Origin: CALZIK01 sp945787635
GTDB lineage: Bacteria > Acidobacteriota > Thermoanaerobaculia > Multivoradales > JAHEKO01
DNA: 64,000 nucleotides
Reading direction: 5' to 3'
NCBI GenBank assembly: GCA_947259725.1
Contig: CAMYNM010000011.1
Location: forward strand, 146,033-210,032
Shown piece by piece: positions 16,021 to 27,103 of this stretch; positions within the stretch are counted from its first letter, which is position 1; each line of letters opens with the position of its first letter. The position numbers and the translations under genes are program-made. The notes under the pieces were generated by a model, which was not told the DNA's origin, searched no databases, and saw only the letters and a program-made list of their open reading frames with translations.

Positions 16021-16052
16021 TTTTCCGCAATTGTTCCACAGGCTGTGGAAAA
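16021..16052. promoter_or_regulatory. DnaA-box cluster in front of dnaA
   Basis: TTTTCCGCA (16021-16029), TGTTCCACA (16032-16040) and the inverted TGTGGAAAA (16044-16052, i.e. TTTTCCACA) lie 18-50 bases before the dnaA start. The last matches the relaxed DnaA-box consensus TTWTNCACA fully; the other two differ at one position. The facing pair is typical of autoregulatory boxes. Confidence 0.6.
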
Positions 16053-16070
16053 CTCGGCTAGGGAGATCCC

Positions 16071-17360
16071 ATGTCCGATTCCCTCTGGTTTCGCCTTCGT
16101 AACCAACTCCAACGCGACCTTGATCCGGAGGAGTTCTCGACCTGGTTTCAGCCGTTACGGCTGGGACGCGAAGAAACCGGCCGGCTCGTCCTGCTGGCTC
16201 CAAACCAGCGGTTTCTTCACACCCTCGAAGCCAGTTATCGCCCCGCCGTCGATCGGGCTATCGTGGGTCTCGACGACGGCGCTTGCGAAGTCCTTTTCTC
16301 GGTGGATGACGGCGCCGTCAAAGCCTCCCCGGCGCGAGAGTCGAACCGGCAGTCTTTCAATCCGCGCTATGTCTTCGATTCCTTCGTCGTCGGCAACTCG
16401 AATCAGTTCGCTCATGCCGCGGCACGGGCGGTGGCTGAATCCCCGTTCCGAAGCTACAACCCCCTCTTCTTATATGGTGGTGTAGGTCTTGGAAAAACCC
16501 ATCTTCTGAACGCAATCGGCCACCGCATCCAGGCGGAACACCCCGAACTCCTGGTCATGTATCTCGCCGCTGAGCAGTTCGTCAACGATCTCATCAGTTC
16601 CTTGCGTTTCAATCGGATGCCGTCTTTCCGCGAGCGTTACCGCAACATCGACGTGCTACTGGTCGACGACATCCAGTTTCTGGCGAACAAGGAGAGGACT
16701 CAAGAGGAGTTCTTCCACACCTTCAACACGCTCTACACGGGACAAAAGCAGATCATCCTCTCGTCCGACGCTCCGCCGCGCAACATTCCAGATCTCGAAG
16801 AGCGCCTTCGTAGCCGCTTCGAGTGGGGCCTGATCGCGGACATTCAACCACCCGATCTCGAAACCAAGATCGCCATTCTCCGCAAGAAGGCGGACGTTGA
16901 ACAACTCTTTCTTCCCGACGAAGTCGCCAACTTCATCGCACACCAGGTGCGATCCAACATCCGTGAACTCGAGGGAATGCTAAACCGGGTCCTCGCCTTT
17001 GCTTCCCTTACCGGCCGCTCGCTCTCTCTCGATGTCGCCAAGGAAACCCTCAAAGACATATTGCCGGAGGACGCCAAGGTCAGCGCCGCCGACATCATCA
17101 AGACTGTCGCTCACCACTATGGGCTCAAGGTCGGAGAGATCAAGAGCCGCAAGAACACCCAGCAGATTGTCTTTCCCCGTCAGGTCGCAATGTATCTGTG
17201 CAAGCGCATCACGGAGTTGTCGTACCCCGAGATCGGCAAGCATTTCAACAACAAACATCATTCGACCGTTATGTACTCGGTCGAGAAGATCGAGCGTCTA
17301 CGTGCCGAAGACCGAGAACTTGGACGCACCCTCGACCATCTGATTCGGCAGTTTTCCTGA
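16071..17360 (+). CDS. dnaA: Chromosomal replication initiator DnaA
   Basis: The 429-residue protein has domain I at 1-80 (WFRLRNQLQRDLDPEEFSTWFQPL), a short linker, and the AAA+ domain with Walker A GGVGLGKT (136-143) and Walker B LLVDDIQF near 199-206. Domain IV (from about 335) carries the box-binding HTH with the signature HHSTVMYSV. DnaA-ATP binds DnaA boxes and opens the origin. Candidate boxes lie both upstream and in the dnaA-dnaN gap. The short domain II makes it compact compared with E. coli DnaA (467 residues). Confidence 0.98.
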   Translation: MSDSLWFRLRNQLQRDLDPEEFSTWFQPLRLGREETGRLVLLAPNQRFLHTLEASYRPAVDRAIVGLDDGACEVLFSVDDGAVKASPARESNRQSFNPRYVFDSFVVGNSNQFAHAAARAVAESPFRSYNPLFLYGGVGLGKTHLLNAIGHRIQAEHPELLVMYLAAEQFVNDLISSLRFNRMPSFRERYRNIDVLLVDDIQFLANKERTQEEFFHTFNTLYTGQKQIILSSDAPPRNIPDLEERLRSRFEWGLIADIQPPDLETKIAILRKKADVEQLFLPDEVANFIAHQVRSNIRELEGMLNRVLAFASLTGRSLSLDVAKETLKDILPEDAKVSAADIIKTVAHHYGLKVGEIKSRKNTQQIVFPRQVAMYLCKRITELSYPEIGKHFNNKHHSTVMYSVEKIERLRAEDRELGRTLDHLIRQFS

Positions 17361-17382
17361 GACCAGGCGATTTCGCCCAACC

Positions 17383-17388
17383 TATAAT
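17383..17388 (+). promoter_or_regulatory. Possible -10 element for dnaN
   Basis: A perfect TATAAT lies 23 bases after the dnaA stop and 205 bases before dnaN. No -35 hexamer of reasonable quality is found 16-19 bases upstream, so support is limited to the -10 motif. Confidence 0.35.
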
Positions 17389-17425
17389 CTGAGGAAAACC
17401 TGCGGACAGACTTGAACGGGTGCGT

Positions 17426-17548
17426 CCTTGCACATTACCCCACAACTTTTCGACAGATCTTTCCACCGGCGGCGACGTCGCTACCTCGAATCCCCTAGGC
17501 GCCTTGGCGTCTCCTCCGCGTGTTCCTCAGGCCCTACTACTATTACTA
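17426..17548 (+). other. Predicted oriC core: DnaA-box-like sites and DnaA-trio element
   Basis: In the 232-base dnaA-dnaN gap, several same-orientation DnaA-box-like 9-mers occur: CCTTGCACA (17426), TACCCCACA (17436), TTTTCGACA (17447, 8/9) and CTTTCCACC (17459). After a GC-rich stretch come TGTTCCTCA (17521-17529), GGCC, and then the trinucleotides CTA-CTA-CTA-TTA-CTA (17534-17548). An AT-rich run follows (TGTTATTTTTCC). Box, GC patch, trio and AT-rich DNA in this order and polarity match the Bacillus subtilis basal unwinding element, where DnaA extends along 3'-GAT-5' repeats. The boxes are individually weak; the trio is clear. Confidence 0.7.
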
Positions 17549-17592
17549 TGTTATTTTTCCTTCCTACTGAGTAGAAGAAGAGGTAGAAGAAA

Positions 17593-18690
17593 ATGGAAGT
17601 TCGCGTAAAACGCTCCAACCTGCTCAGCGAGTTGATTCCCATGCAGGGCATCGTCGAGCGGCGCACGACAATTCCGGTGCTCTCGCATATTTTGTTGAGA
17701 GCCGAAAACGACAGGCTCCATTTCGCTTCGACGGATCTCGACGTTTCGTTGACATCTTCGTGTGACGCCGAGGTGGCCAGTCAGGGATCGATCGCGGTTC
17801 AGGCGCGCAAGTTTCTCGAGATCATTCGCGCGGTAGGCGCCGAAGAGGTGCACCTCGAGTTGAAGGAAGAAGGGCGGCTGAGGATCGAGGCCGGGCAATC
17901 GGATTTCAAGATCAACGGGCTCGCCTCCGAGGACTTTCCGACGCTTCCGGAAGTACCCGAGGACGGGGAGTTGTCGATTCCTTTCGCACTGCTGAAGCAA
18001 GCCATAGGGCGGATCATTTTTGCGGTCTCGACCGAAGAGTCCAGGTTTCAACTGAACGGGGCGTTGCTCAAGCTGAAGGACGGCGGACTGGAGTTGGTGG
18101 CGACGGATGGGCATCGGCTGGCGCTGGTGGAAAATGACCTATCGGGCGCGACCGCGTCGGACGGTGTGTTGGTTCCCAGAAAAGCGCTTCAAGAACTTCA
18201 ACGCTTCGAGGACGACGGTGATCTGCGATTCAGGAAGAGCGAGCACCATCTCTCATTCCGGCTGGGAAGCCGAGAGTTGGTTTGTCGGATCCTGGAGGGA
18301 ACCTTTCCAGACTATGAGCGGGTCATCTCCAAGGAAAACGATAAGCAGGCCGTTTTCGACAAGCAGGCCCTGTCTCAGGCCGTGCAGAGAGCGGCTTTGC
18401 TGACCGGTGATCGCGCGCGCGCCGTCCGCCTGGAGTTGACCTCTGGAAACCTCGTGATTACTGCCGCGAATCCCGACCTGGGAGAGGCGACCGAACAGCT
18501 GCCCTGCGAGTACGAGGGTGACGAGCTCAAGATCGGAATGAATCCCGACTACCTGGTTCATTTTCTGTCTGCCGTGGATACCGAGAACATCCGGCTCGAT
18601 CTCAAAGACGAGAACACGCAATGCATCGGCTATCCCGTCGATGGAAGCGATACACGCTATCTTTGCGTGATCATGCCGATGCGCATATGA
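17593..18690 (+). CDS. dnaN: DNA polymerase III beta sliding clamp
   Basis: The 365-residue protein has the three-domain clamp layout. It opens MEVRVKRSNLLSELIPMQGIVERRTTIPVLSHILL and ends GYPVDGSDTRYLCVIMPMRI, the conserved C-terminus with its MPMR motif. An AGAAGAGGTAGAAGAAA purine run precedes the ATG and may supply the ribosome binding site. It encircles DNA and tethers polymerase III. The next gene, recF, begins 4 bases after its stop. Confidence 0.97.
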   Translation: MEVRVKRSNLLSELIPMQGIVERRTTIPVLSHILLRAENDRLHFASTDLDVSLTSSCDAEVASQGSIAVQARKFLEIIRAVGAEEVHLELKEEGRLRIEAGQSDFKINGLASEDFPTLPEVPEDGELSIPFALLKQAIGRIIFAVSTEESRFQLNGALLKLKDGGLELVATDGHRLALVENDLSGATASDGVLVPRKALQELQRFEDDGDLRFRKSEHHLSFRLGSRELVCRILEGTFPDYERVISKENDKQAVFDKQALSQAVQRAALLTGDRARAVRLELTSGNLVITAANPDLGEATEQLPCEYEGDELKIGMNPDYLVHFLSAVDTENIRLDLKDENTQCIGYPVDGSDTRYLCVIMPMRI

Positions 18691-18694
18691 GCGC

Positions 18695-19801
18695 TTGATC
18701 GGGCTGCGCAGCGATTCCTCGAGTTCTCTGCTCCAGAGCCTCACCATCCAGGACTTTCGCTGTCTCGAAGGCCTGAGTTGGTCGCCGGGACCGGGACAGC
18801 ATGTTCTCGTAGGCAGCAACGGTGTCGGCAAGACCTCGGTGCTCGAGGCCGTCTACTTTCTGGCGACTACCAAGAGCTTCAGAACCGCCAGCTTGGCGGA
18901 CTGCCTCCGCTGGCGGCAAAGGGAATTCTGGGTGCGAGGCCAACTCGTTGGGGAACGAGGGGCCGAACTGCTGGCTTCCTGGAAAACTGGGGGAACCGCA
19001 CGCCAGTTGAATGGCAAGAGCGCGACCTTCGGCGAGTATCTGGGCCGGGTCTCGGCTCTCTCCTGGTCGGCTAAGGATGATCGGCTGATCGACGGAGATC
19101 CGGCGTCGAGGCGCCGCCTCTTGGATCAGGGTGTGTTCGCCAAGAAGCCGCTCGAGGTGGGCCTGCTCACACGATATCGACGGGTGCTGACCGCCAAGCG
19201 GCGCCTGCTCTCGAAGGCCGGCAACGCGGCCGTAGACAGTCTGGAGTCGTGGAACGAGCTCTTGGCCGAAGCCGGGCACGCCCTGGTCCGCCTGCGCGCC
19301 GAGCACGTAGCCGAGCTCGGCGCCGCGTTTGACCAGGTTCTTCGGGAGAGCGGAATAGAAGCTCGCCCGGTCGAATTCAGATATCGTCCGAACCCCGAGA
19401 AGGGAGTCGAATCGGTGGAAAGCTTTCGGCGGGAGCTGGCGTTGGCCGGCGAGCGAGAGTTGGCTCAGAAGCGGGCCCTGGTCGGTCCGCACCTGGATCG
19501 TCTGGAGATCCGGTGGGGTGGCGCGGACATCGCTCGCTCGGCGTCGGCGGGAGAGCGAAAGCTCTTCGGCCTGGTGCTGACCGCGGCGCGCCGAAGGGTG
19601 CTGTTGGCGGCTGGTCGAGAGCCTATTCTGCTGCTCGATGATCTCGATGCGGCCCTCGATCAAGACCGTCTCGAGTCCGTTTGGCGGCTCTTCGAATCGG
19701 CCCCGCAGGTCCTCATGACGTCGGCCGACCCGGGTACCGGAGGGCGTATTAGGGGCGTCTCGCGGTGGCATATGCACGGCTCGGGAATCGAGCCGTTGTA
19801 G
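18695..19801 (+). CDS. recF: DNA replication and repair protein RecF
   Basis: The protein has 368 residues, and a TTG at 18695 is the likely start. Residues 14-26 (QSLTIQDFRCLEG) begin the SMC-like head. Walker A GSNGVGKTS is at 40-48, an ABC signature-like SASAGERKLFG near 275, and Walker B ILLLDDLDAALD near 305. It acts with RecO and RecR at ssDNA gaps. The N-terminal dozen residues are Ser-rich and unconserved, so a start a few codons later is possible. dnaA-dnaN-recF-gyrB-gyrA is the ancestral order. Confidence 0.95.
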   Translation: MIGLRSDSSSSLLQSLTIQDFRCLEGLSWSPGPGQHVLVGSNGVGKTSVLEAVYFLATTKSFRTASLADCLRWRQREFWVRGQLVGERGAELLASWKTGGTARQLNGKSATFGEYLGRVSALSWSAKDDRLIDGDPASRRRLLDQGVFAKKPLEVGLLTRYRRVLTAKRRLLSKAGNAAVDSLESWNELLAEAGHALVRLRAEHVAELGAAFDQVLRESGIEARPVEFRYRPNPEKGVESVESFRRELALAGERELAQKRALVGPHLDRLEIRWGGADIARSASAGERKLFGLVLTAARRRVLLAAGREPILLLDDLDAALDQDRLESVWRLFESAPQVLMTSADPGTGGRIRGVSRWHMHGSGIEPL

Positions 19802-19872
19802 CAAATCCGCAGCTTGCCGGGACAAGTCCTCTTATCCGCCTTTAAGTAACTGAAAATGAAGGGCTTATATCT

Positions 19873-19900
19873 TTGAAAAAGGCCCTTTCGGTGGTATAGT
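19873..19900 (+). promoter_or_regulatory. Sigma70-type promoter of gyrB
   Basis: TTGAAA (19873-19878) and TATAGT (19895-19900) are separated by 16 bases, each matching 5 of 6 consensus positions. This is the best promoter seen in the window. It would give a gyrB leader of about 165 bases. An inverted repeat AAGGGC/GCCCTT (19859-19864 and 19882-19887) has one arm inside the spacer and could be an operator. Confidence 0.7.
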
Positions 19901-19927
19901 TTCGGTCGGGCGCAAGGCGCTCATAGA

Positions 19928-19944
19928 GGCCCGTTTCTCGGGCC
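19928..19944 (+). other. Hairpin in the gyrB leader
   Basis: GGCCCG-TTTCT-CGGGCC forms a perfect six-base-pair stem with a five-base loop, about 20 bases into the predicted transcript. No U-run follows, so it is not a terminator. It may stabilise or regulate the leader. Confidence 0.45.
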
Positions 19945-20060
19945 GCCGACGGTTCGGTCCCGGCAGCATTTCCTGATCAACAACCGGCTCGGGAAGCTCG
20001 TTTAGCCGGAGCGGAAAACGCGACGGGAGGGGTGGTCGGCAGGCGCGAGCGGCTTTCCCG

Positions 20061-20067
20061 AGGAGGT
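20061..20067 (+). promoter_or_regulatory. Ribosome binding site deciding the gyrB TTG start
   Basis: A full AGGAGGT lies 6 bases before the TTG at 20074. It selects that TTG over an in-frame GTG 42 bases upstream, which would add an Arg/Gly-rich leader unlike other GyrB proteins. Confidence 0.8.
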
Positions 20068-20073
20068 AAAGAC

Positions 20074-22485
20074 TTGGCAACCACACCAATATCGACCTAT
20101 ACAGCGGAGAACATCAAGGTCCTCAAGGGTCTGGAGGCGGTGCGCAAGCGGCCGGGCATGTACATCGGCGACACCGACGACGGGTCCGGCCTCCACCATC
20201 TGGTGTTCGAGCTCGTGGATAACGCCATCGACGAGGCCCAGGCCGGCTACTGTGACCGTATCCAGGTGACCATCCACAACGACAATACGGTCACCGTAGA
20301 GGACGATGGCCGTGGAATCCCGGTGGACATCCACAAGGCCGAAGGGCGTTCGGCGGCCGAGGTAATCATGACCGAGCTGCACTCGGGTGGGAAGTTCGAC
20401 AACAACTCCTACAAGGTCTCCGGAGGTCTCCACGGTGTCGGCGTTTCCGTGGTCAACGCCCTCTCGGAGCGCCTCGAGCTCGAGATCAAGCGCGACGACA
20501 AGGTCTGGTACCAGGTCTACGAGCGAGGGATTCCCGAAGGCCTCATTCAATCCATTGGTACGACCAAAAAGACCGGCACCAAGGTCACATTCACTCCCGA
20601 CGAGCAGATCTTCTCGAGCTCCGAGTTTCACTACGAGACTCTGGCGCAACGGCTACGAGAACTCGCCTTTCTCAATCGCGGTGCGCACATCGAACTCGAG
20701 GACGAGCGCAGCGGCAAGAAGGCGACCTTCAACTATGCCGGTGGCATTCAGAGTTTTGTCGACCACCTCAATCGCAACAAGAACGCGCTGCACAAGAAGC
20801 CCATTCACCTGGAAGAGGAACGAGAGGGTGGTGAGCGCGTCGAGGTTGCGATGCAGTGGAACGACGGGTATCAGGAACAGATCTTCTCGTTCACCAACAC
20901 CATCAACAACCGGGACGGCGGCACTCATCTTTCCGGGTTCAAAGCGGCTCTGACACGCACGGTCAACGCCTACGCCAACGCGTCGGGCTTGCTCAAGAAC
21001 GTCAAGGACAACCTCAGTGGAGACGACATCCGCGAGGGCCTGACCGCGGTGGTGTCGATCAAGATCAAAGATCCCAAGTTCTCGAGTCAGACGAAGGACA
21101 AGCTGGTGTCGTCGGAGGTCAAGGGCTGGGTCGAACAAGTTGTCAACGAGCGGCTGGGCAATTTCCTCGAGGAGAACCCGCCGGTGGCCAAACGGGTCAT
21201 CTCCAAGTGCCTGGAAGCGGCACGGGCGCGAGAGGCGGCTCGCAAAGCACGAGAGCTTACCCGGCGCAAGGGAGCCCTGGGAGCCTCCACTCTTCCCGGC
21301 AAGCTCGCCGATTGCAGTGAGCGCAACCCTGAGTTCTCAGAGCTCTTCATCGTGGAGGGTGAATCGGCGGGGGGTACCGCCAAGCAGGGTCGGGACAGAA
21401 CGTTTCAAGCCGTCCTGCCGCTCAAGGGAAAGATCCTGAACGTCGAGAAAGCGCGCTTTGACCGGATGTTGGGGTCGGAAGAGATCAAGACCCTGATCTC
21501 GGCGCTGGGCACCGGTATCGGCAAGGACGACTTCGATATTTCGAAGCTGCGCTACCACAAGCTCGTGATCATGTGCGACGCGGACGTCGACGGCAGCCAC
21601 ATCCGAACTCTGATCCTGACCTTCTTTTACCGGCAGATGCCTGAGATCATCAACCGCGGACATCTCTATATTGCCCAGCCGCCTTTGTACAAGGTGTCGG
21701 AAGGGCGCAAAGAGTCCTACCTGAAGGACGACGCCGAGTATCAGGAGTTTCTCGTTCAGCGGATCCAGGACAGCTGGGAGTTGGAGGCCTGGTCGAACGG
21801 TGAGAAGAAGAGCCACAAGGGGGCTCGGCTGGCGGCGTTTCTCACCAAGACCGACCGGTTTCTCCGAGATATGGAGCGCCTATCCTCACGGGGCTATCCC
21901 AAGGACGCCCTGCGCACGGCGCTGCTGCATGACCTGACCAACCGCGAGGCGCTTGCCGATCAGGACCGCGTTCAGACGGTGGCGCGAATCATCGAGGCCT
22001 CGGGTTTCCACTCGGTCGAGGTAACCGAGGACGAAGAGCACGGAACTTTCGTGATCGCGTTCGTCACCCGGCGCGATGGCGTGGAGCGCAAGGTCTCATT
22101 CGATTGGGATCTGATCTCGACGGTCGAGTACCGTTCGATGTTTCGCAACAAGGTCGGCATGGCGGCTCTTCATGCGGACCGTTTCAATCTCAAGAACGGC
22201 GAAGAGGAAACCGAGTTCGTCAGCCTCGAAGAGGCTTTGGAAGCGATTCTGGCCGGCGCCAAGAAGGGCCTTTCGATCCAACGCTACAAAGGTCTGGGGG
22301 AGATGAACGCCGAGCAGCTATGGGTGACGACCCTCAATCCCGAAAAGCGGCGGCTGCTCAAAGTGGCGGTCGAAGACGAGGTCGGCGCCGACCAGATATT
22401 CACCGTGCTCATGGGCGATCAGGTGCAGCCGCGCAGGGAGTTCATCGAGTCGAATGCCCTCAACGTGGTGAACCTCGACATCTAG
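20074..22485 (+). CDS. gyrB: DNA gyrase subunit B
   Basis: The protein has 803 residues from the TTG at 20074. The GHKL ATPase domain shows RKRPGMYIGDT, FELVDNAIDEA and GGLHGVGVSVVNALS. The transducer domain follows, then Toprim with EGESAGGTAKQGRDR and DADVDGSHIRTL (metal-binding Asp residues). The C-terminal GyrA-contact region is KGLGEMNAEQLWVTTLNP. At 803 residues it carries the long insert between Toprim and tail typical of Gram-negative GyrB. It supplies ATP-driven strand passage with GyrA, encoded 51 bases downstream. Confidence 0.98.
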   Translation: MATTPISTYTAENIKVLKGLEAVRKRPGMYIGDTDDGSGLHHLVFELVDNAIDEAQAGYCDRIQVTIHNDNTVTVEDDGRGIPVDIHKAEGRSAAEVIMTELHSGGKFDNNSYKVSGGLHGVGVSVVNALSERLELEIKRDDKVWYQVYERGIPEGLIQSIGTTKKTGTKVTFTPDEQIFSSSEFHYETLAQRLRELAFLNRGAHIELEDERSGKKATFNYAGGIQSFVDHLNRNKNALHKKPIHLEEEREGGERVEVAMQWNDGYQEQIFSFTNTINNRDGGTHLSGFKAALTRTVNAYANASGLLKNVKDNLSGDDIREGLTAVVSIKIKDPKFSSQTKDKLVSSEVKGWVEQVVNERLGNFLEENPPVAKRVISKCLEAARAREAARKARELTRRKGALGASTLPGKLADCSERNPEFSELFIVEGESAGGTAKQGRDRTFQAVLPLKGKILNVEKARFDRMLGSEEIKTLISALGTGIGKDDFDISKLRYHKLVIMCDADVDGSHIRTLILTFFYRQMPEIINRGHLYIAQPPLYKVSEGRKESYLKDDAEYQEFLVQRIQDSWELEAWSNGEKKSHKGARLAAFLTKTDRFLRDMERLSSRGYPKDALRTALLHDLTNREALADQDRVQTVARIIEASGFHSVEVTEDEEHGTFVIAFVTRRDGVERKVSFDWDLISTVEYRSMFRNKVGMAALHADRFNLKNGEEETEFVSLEEALEAILAGAKKGLSIQRYKGLGEMNAEQLWVTTLNPEKRRLLKVAVEDEVGADQIFTVLMGDQVQPRREFIESNALNVVNLDI

Positions 22486-22536
22486 GGGCCCAAGCCGCGG
22501 CGACTCTTGATTGCAAACCACAGGTAAGCGAGGAAT

Positions 22537-25080
<2,544 letters not shown>

Positions 25081-25086
25081 TTCGGC

Positions 25087-25671
25087 GTGGGCGGAAAACC
25101 GCAATCGTCCGGGCAATCCGGTCTCCTGCGCTGGGGGTCTTGGCTCTACCTCGGGCTCGCCATCGCCGCGATCTTGTGGCTGGGACTTCGAGATGGCGCG
25201 ATCTCACTGTCGCTCTTTCTAAAGCCCGAGAGCTGGCTGCAGGACCTCGGCCTGGGCCTCGGCACGGCGGCGCTGATGCTGGGGACGTGGCAGCTCGGCG
25301 TGAAGCTCTTGCCCGCAGCGAGACGTCTGGAGGAATTGGTCGGCGAGACTCTCGGCAGCCCAGGCGCAGGAGACATCGTGGTTCTCGCGCTGCTCTCCGG
25401 TTTTGCGGAGGAGTTGTTCTTTCGGGGAGCGGTTCAGTCTCAGTGGGGACCGGTGCCGGCCACGGTTCTCTTCGGCCTGCTCCACATGGGGCCGGGACGG
25501 GAGTTTCGTTTGTGGACCCTCTTTGCGCTTGTCGCGGGAGCCCTCTTTGCGGGGCTCACGCTCTGGCGGGGAACGCTGCTGGCGCCCGTGGTGGCCCACG
25601 TCGTGGTCAACCTTGTGGGTCTGTCGCGCATGCGAAGGTCCGTGCAGGGTTCGATCCGGGAGGGCGCCTAG
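25087..25671 (+). CDS. CPBP-family intramembrane metalloprotease
   Basis: The protein has 194 residues from the GTG at 25087, 6 bases after gyrA. Several hydrophobic segments surround the Rce1-like motifs: FAEELFFRG (E108, E109, R113), LLHMG (H133) and AHVVVN (H171, N175). This CAAX-protease/bacteriocin-processing family cleaves within membranes. Bacterial members often act in bacteriocin self-protection or surface-protein handling, but nothing here indicates a specific substrate. Cotranscription with gyrBA is likely from the spacing. Confidence 0.88.
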   Translation: MGGKPQSSGQSGLLRWGSWLYLGLAIAAILWLGLRDGAISLSLFLKPESWLQDLGLGLGTAALMLGTWQLGVKLLPAARRLEELVGETLGSPGAGDIVVLALLSGFAEELFFRGAVQSQWGPVPATVLFGLLHMGPGREFRLWTLFALVAGALFAGLTLWRGTLLAPVVAHVVVNLVGLSRMRRSVQGSIREGA

Positions 25672-25714
25672 CCTCTGCTAGACTGACCGCCCTTTCGAGA
25701 AGGTGAGGCAACTG

Positions 25715-27097
25715 ATGGCAACCGATTCCGGCGACGTCCTGACGCGCGTCGAAAACGAACAAGCGGACTATTTGGAGGAGCTCAAAGACTATCTCCGGAT
25801 TCCATCGATTTCGACGGACCCGGGCTACGCCGACGAGGTCGGAAGATGCGCGCAGTTCGTCAACGAGAAGCTCGCAGGAGCCGGGCTCGCCGCGGAGCTT
25901 CTCGACACGGATCGCTATCCGCTGGTGTACGCGGAGTGGCTGGGAGCCGAGGGCAAGCCGACGCTCCTGTTCTACGGCCACTACGACGTGCAACCGCCCG
26001 ACCCTCTGGAGGAGTGGCGCAATCCGCCATTCGAGCCCACGGTGGAAGGCGACCTGCTCGTGGCCCGGGGCGCGACCGACGACAAAGGGCAATCGTTCGC
26101 GCACATCAAGGCGGTGGCCGCGATTCTGGCGGAACGGGGCGAGCTTCCGGTCAACGTCAAGTTCCTGATCGAAGGTGAGGAGGAATCCGGCGGCGAGTCG
26201 ATCGAGACATTTGTGCGCAGCGACGGTGGCGGCAAGCTGGCGTGTGACGCCGTTGTGGTGTCGGATTCTTCGATGTACGCGCCCGGACAGCCGTCGCTTC
26301 TGTACGGTCTCAAAGGCCTGGCCTACATGGAACTGAGGGTCGATGGTCCCAACCGCGACCTCCATTCGGGCACCTTTGGAGGCGCGGTAGCGAATCCGGC
26401 CAATGCCTTGGCGCATATCGTGTCGCGATTGCTGGATTCCGAAACCGGCAAGGTCATGATCCCGGGCTTCTACGACGCGGTCGTCGAGCTCGAGGACTGG
26501 GAGCGGAAGGCCTTTGCCCAGTTGCCGCATGACGAAAAGGCCTACTGCGCGGAGCTGGGGCTCGAACAGACCTTCGGGGAGGACGGCTACTCGACCCTGG
26601 AAAGGGCCTGGGCTCGCCCTACTTGTGACGTCAACGGGATCTTCGGCGGCTACCAGGGAGAGGGCGCCAAAACGGTGCTACCGGCGTGGGCAGGGGCCAA
26701 GGTGTCGATGCGGCTGGTACCGAACCAGGACCCTGAGACCGTCGCCCGGCTGTTTACCGAGCATGTTCAGGCGGTCGCCCCACCCGGAGTGCGGGTGACC
26801 GTCAAGCCCAACCACGGAGCGGCGGCAGTCCTGGTCGACGCCAAGGGACCGATCGTCGAGGCCGCGATGGCGGCGCAGGAAGACGTCTGGGGCAAGCGGC
26901 CGGTGCTGATTCGGGAGGGTGGCTCGATTCCCATCGTGGGCACCTTTGCCGAGGTCTTGAGCGTCCCGATTCTGCTCATGGGTTTCGGCTTGAGCGACGA
27001 CCGCCTCCACTCACCGAATGAGAAGTTCAATATCAGCCATTTCTACAACGGCATTCGGACCACAGTGCGTTTGCTGGATCGGGCTGCGGACGCCTAG
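25715..27097 (+). CDS. M20-family dipeptidase/peptidase
   Basis: The protein has 460 residues from the ATG at 25715, preceded by AAGGTGAGG about 6 bases upstream. Motifs of the M20 di-zinc family are present: GHYDVQPP (H89, D91), ARGATDDKGQ (bridging Asp), EGEEESGG (catalytic and zinc Glu), SDSSMYAPGQPSLLYGLKG, and the C-terminal LHSPNEKF with the final zinc His. A dimerisation lid domain is inserted in the middle. It resembles cytosolic beta-Ala-Xaa/nonspecific dipeptidases (CNDP-like). No signal peptide is seen, suggesting a cytoplasmic peptide-turnover role. Confidence 0.9.
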   Translation: MATDSGDVLTRVENEQADYLEELKDYLRIPSISTDPGYADEVGRCAQFVNEKLAGAGLAAELLDTDRYPLVYAEWLGAEGKPTLLFYGHYDVQPPDPLEEWRNPPFEPTVEGDLLVARGATDDKGQSFAHIKAVAAILAERGELPVNVKFLIEGEEESGGESIETFVRSDGGGKLACDAVVVSDSSMYAPGQPSLLYGLKGLAYMELRVDGPNRDLHSGTFGGAVANPANALAHIVSRLLDSETGKVMIPGFYDAVVELEDWERKAFAQLPHDEKAYCAELGLEQTFGEDGYSTLERAWARPTCDVNGIFGGYQGEGAKTVLPAWAGAKVSMRLVPNQDPETVARLFTEHVQAVAPPGVRVTVKPNHGAAAVLVDAKGPIVEAAMAAQEDVWGKRPVLIREGGSIPIVGTFAEVLSVPILLMGFGLSDDRLHSPNEKFNISHFYNGIRTTVRLLDRAADA

Positions 27098-27103
27098 GAA
27101 ATC

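Larger units (their letters stand above)
15620..16070. other. dnaA upstream intergenic region rich in dyads (possible origin part)
   Basis: The 451 bases between mutY and dnaA hold no credible gene. They contain a long-range inverted repeat GGGGAGGTTC/GAACCTCCCC (15707-15716 and 15831-15840), several G-rich GTGGGT runs, AACTGC/GCAGTT (15857-15862 and 15875-15880), the palindrome CCAACTGTTGG (15887-15897), and CGGTTA/TAACCG (15903-15908 and 15921-15926). The stretch 15841-15925 is distinctly more AT-rich than the surrounding DNA. DnaA boxes and a promoter lie near dnaA. It may be the upstream half of a bipartite origin, or only the dnaA control region. Confidence 0.6.

Noticed and set aside
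15584..16485. Open frames in the mutY-dnaA gap (15584-15778, 15961-16485)
   Set aside because: They have no family motifs, one overlaps dnaA in another frame, and the DNA has origin-type repeats instead of coding bias.
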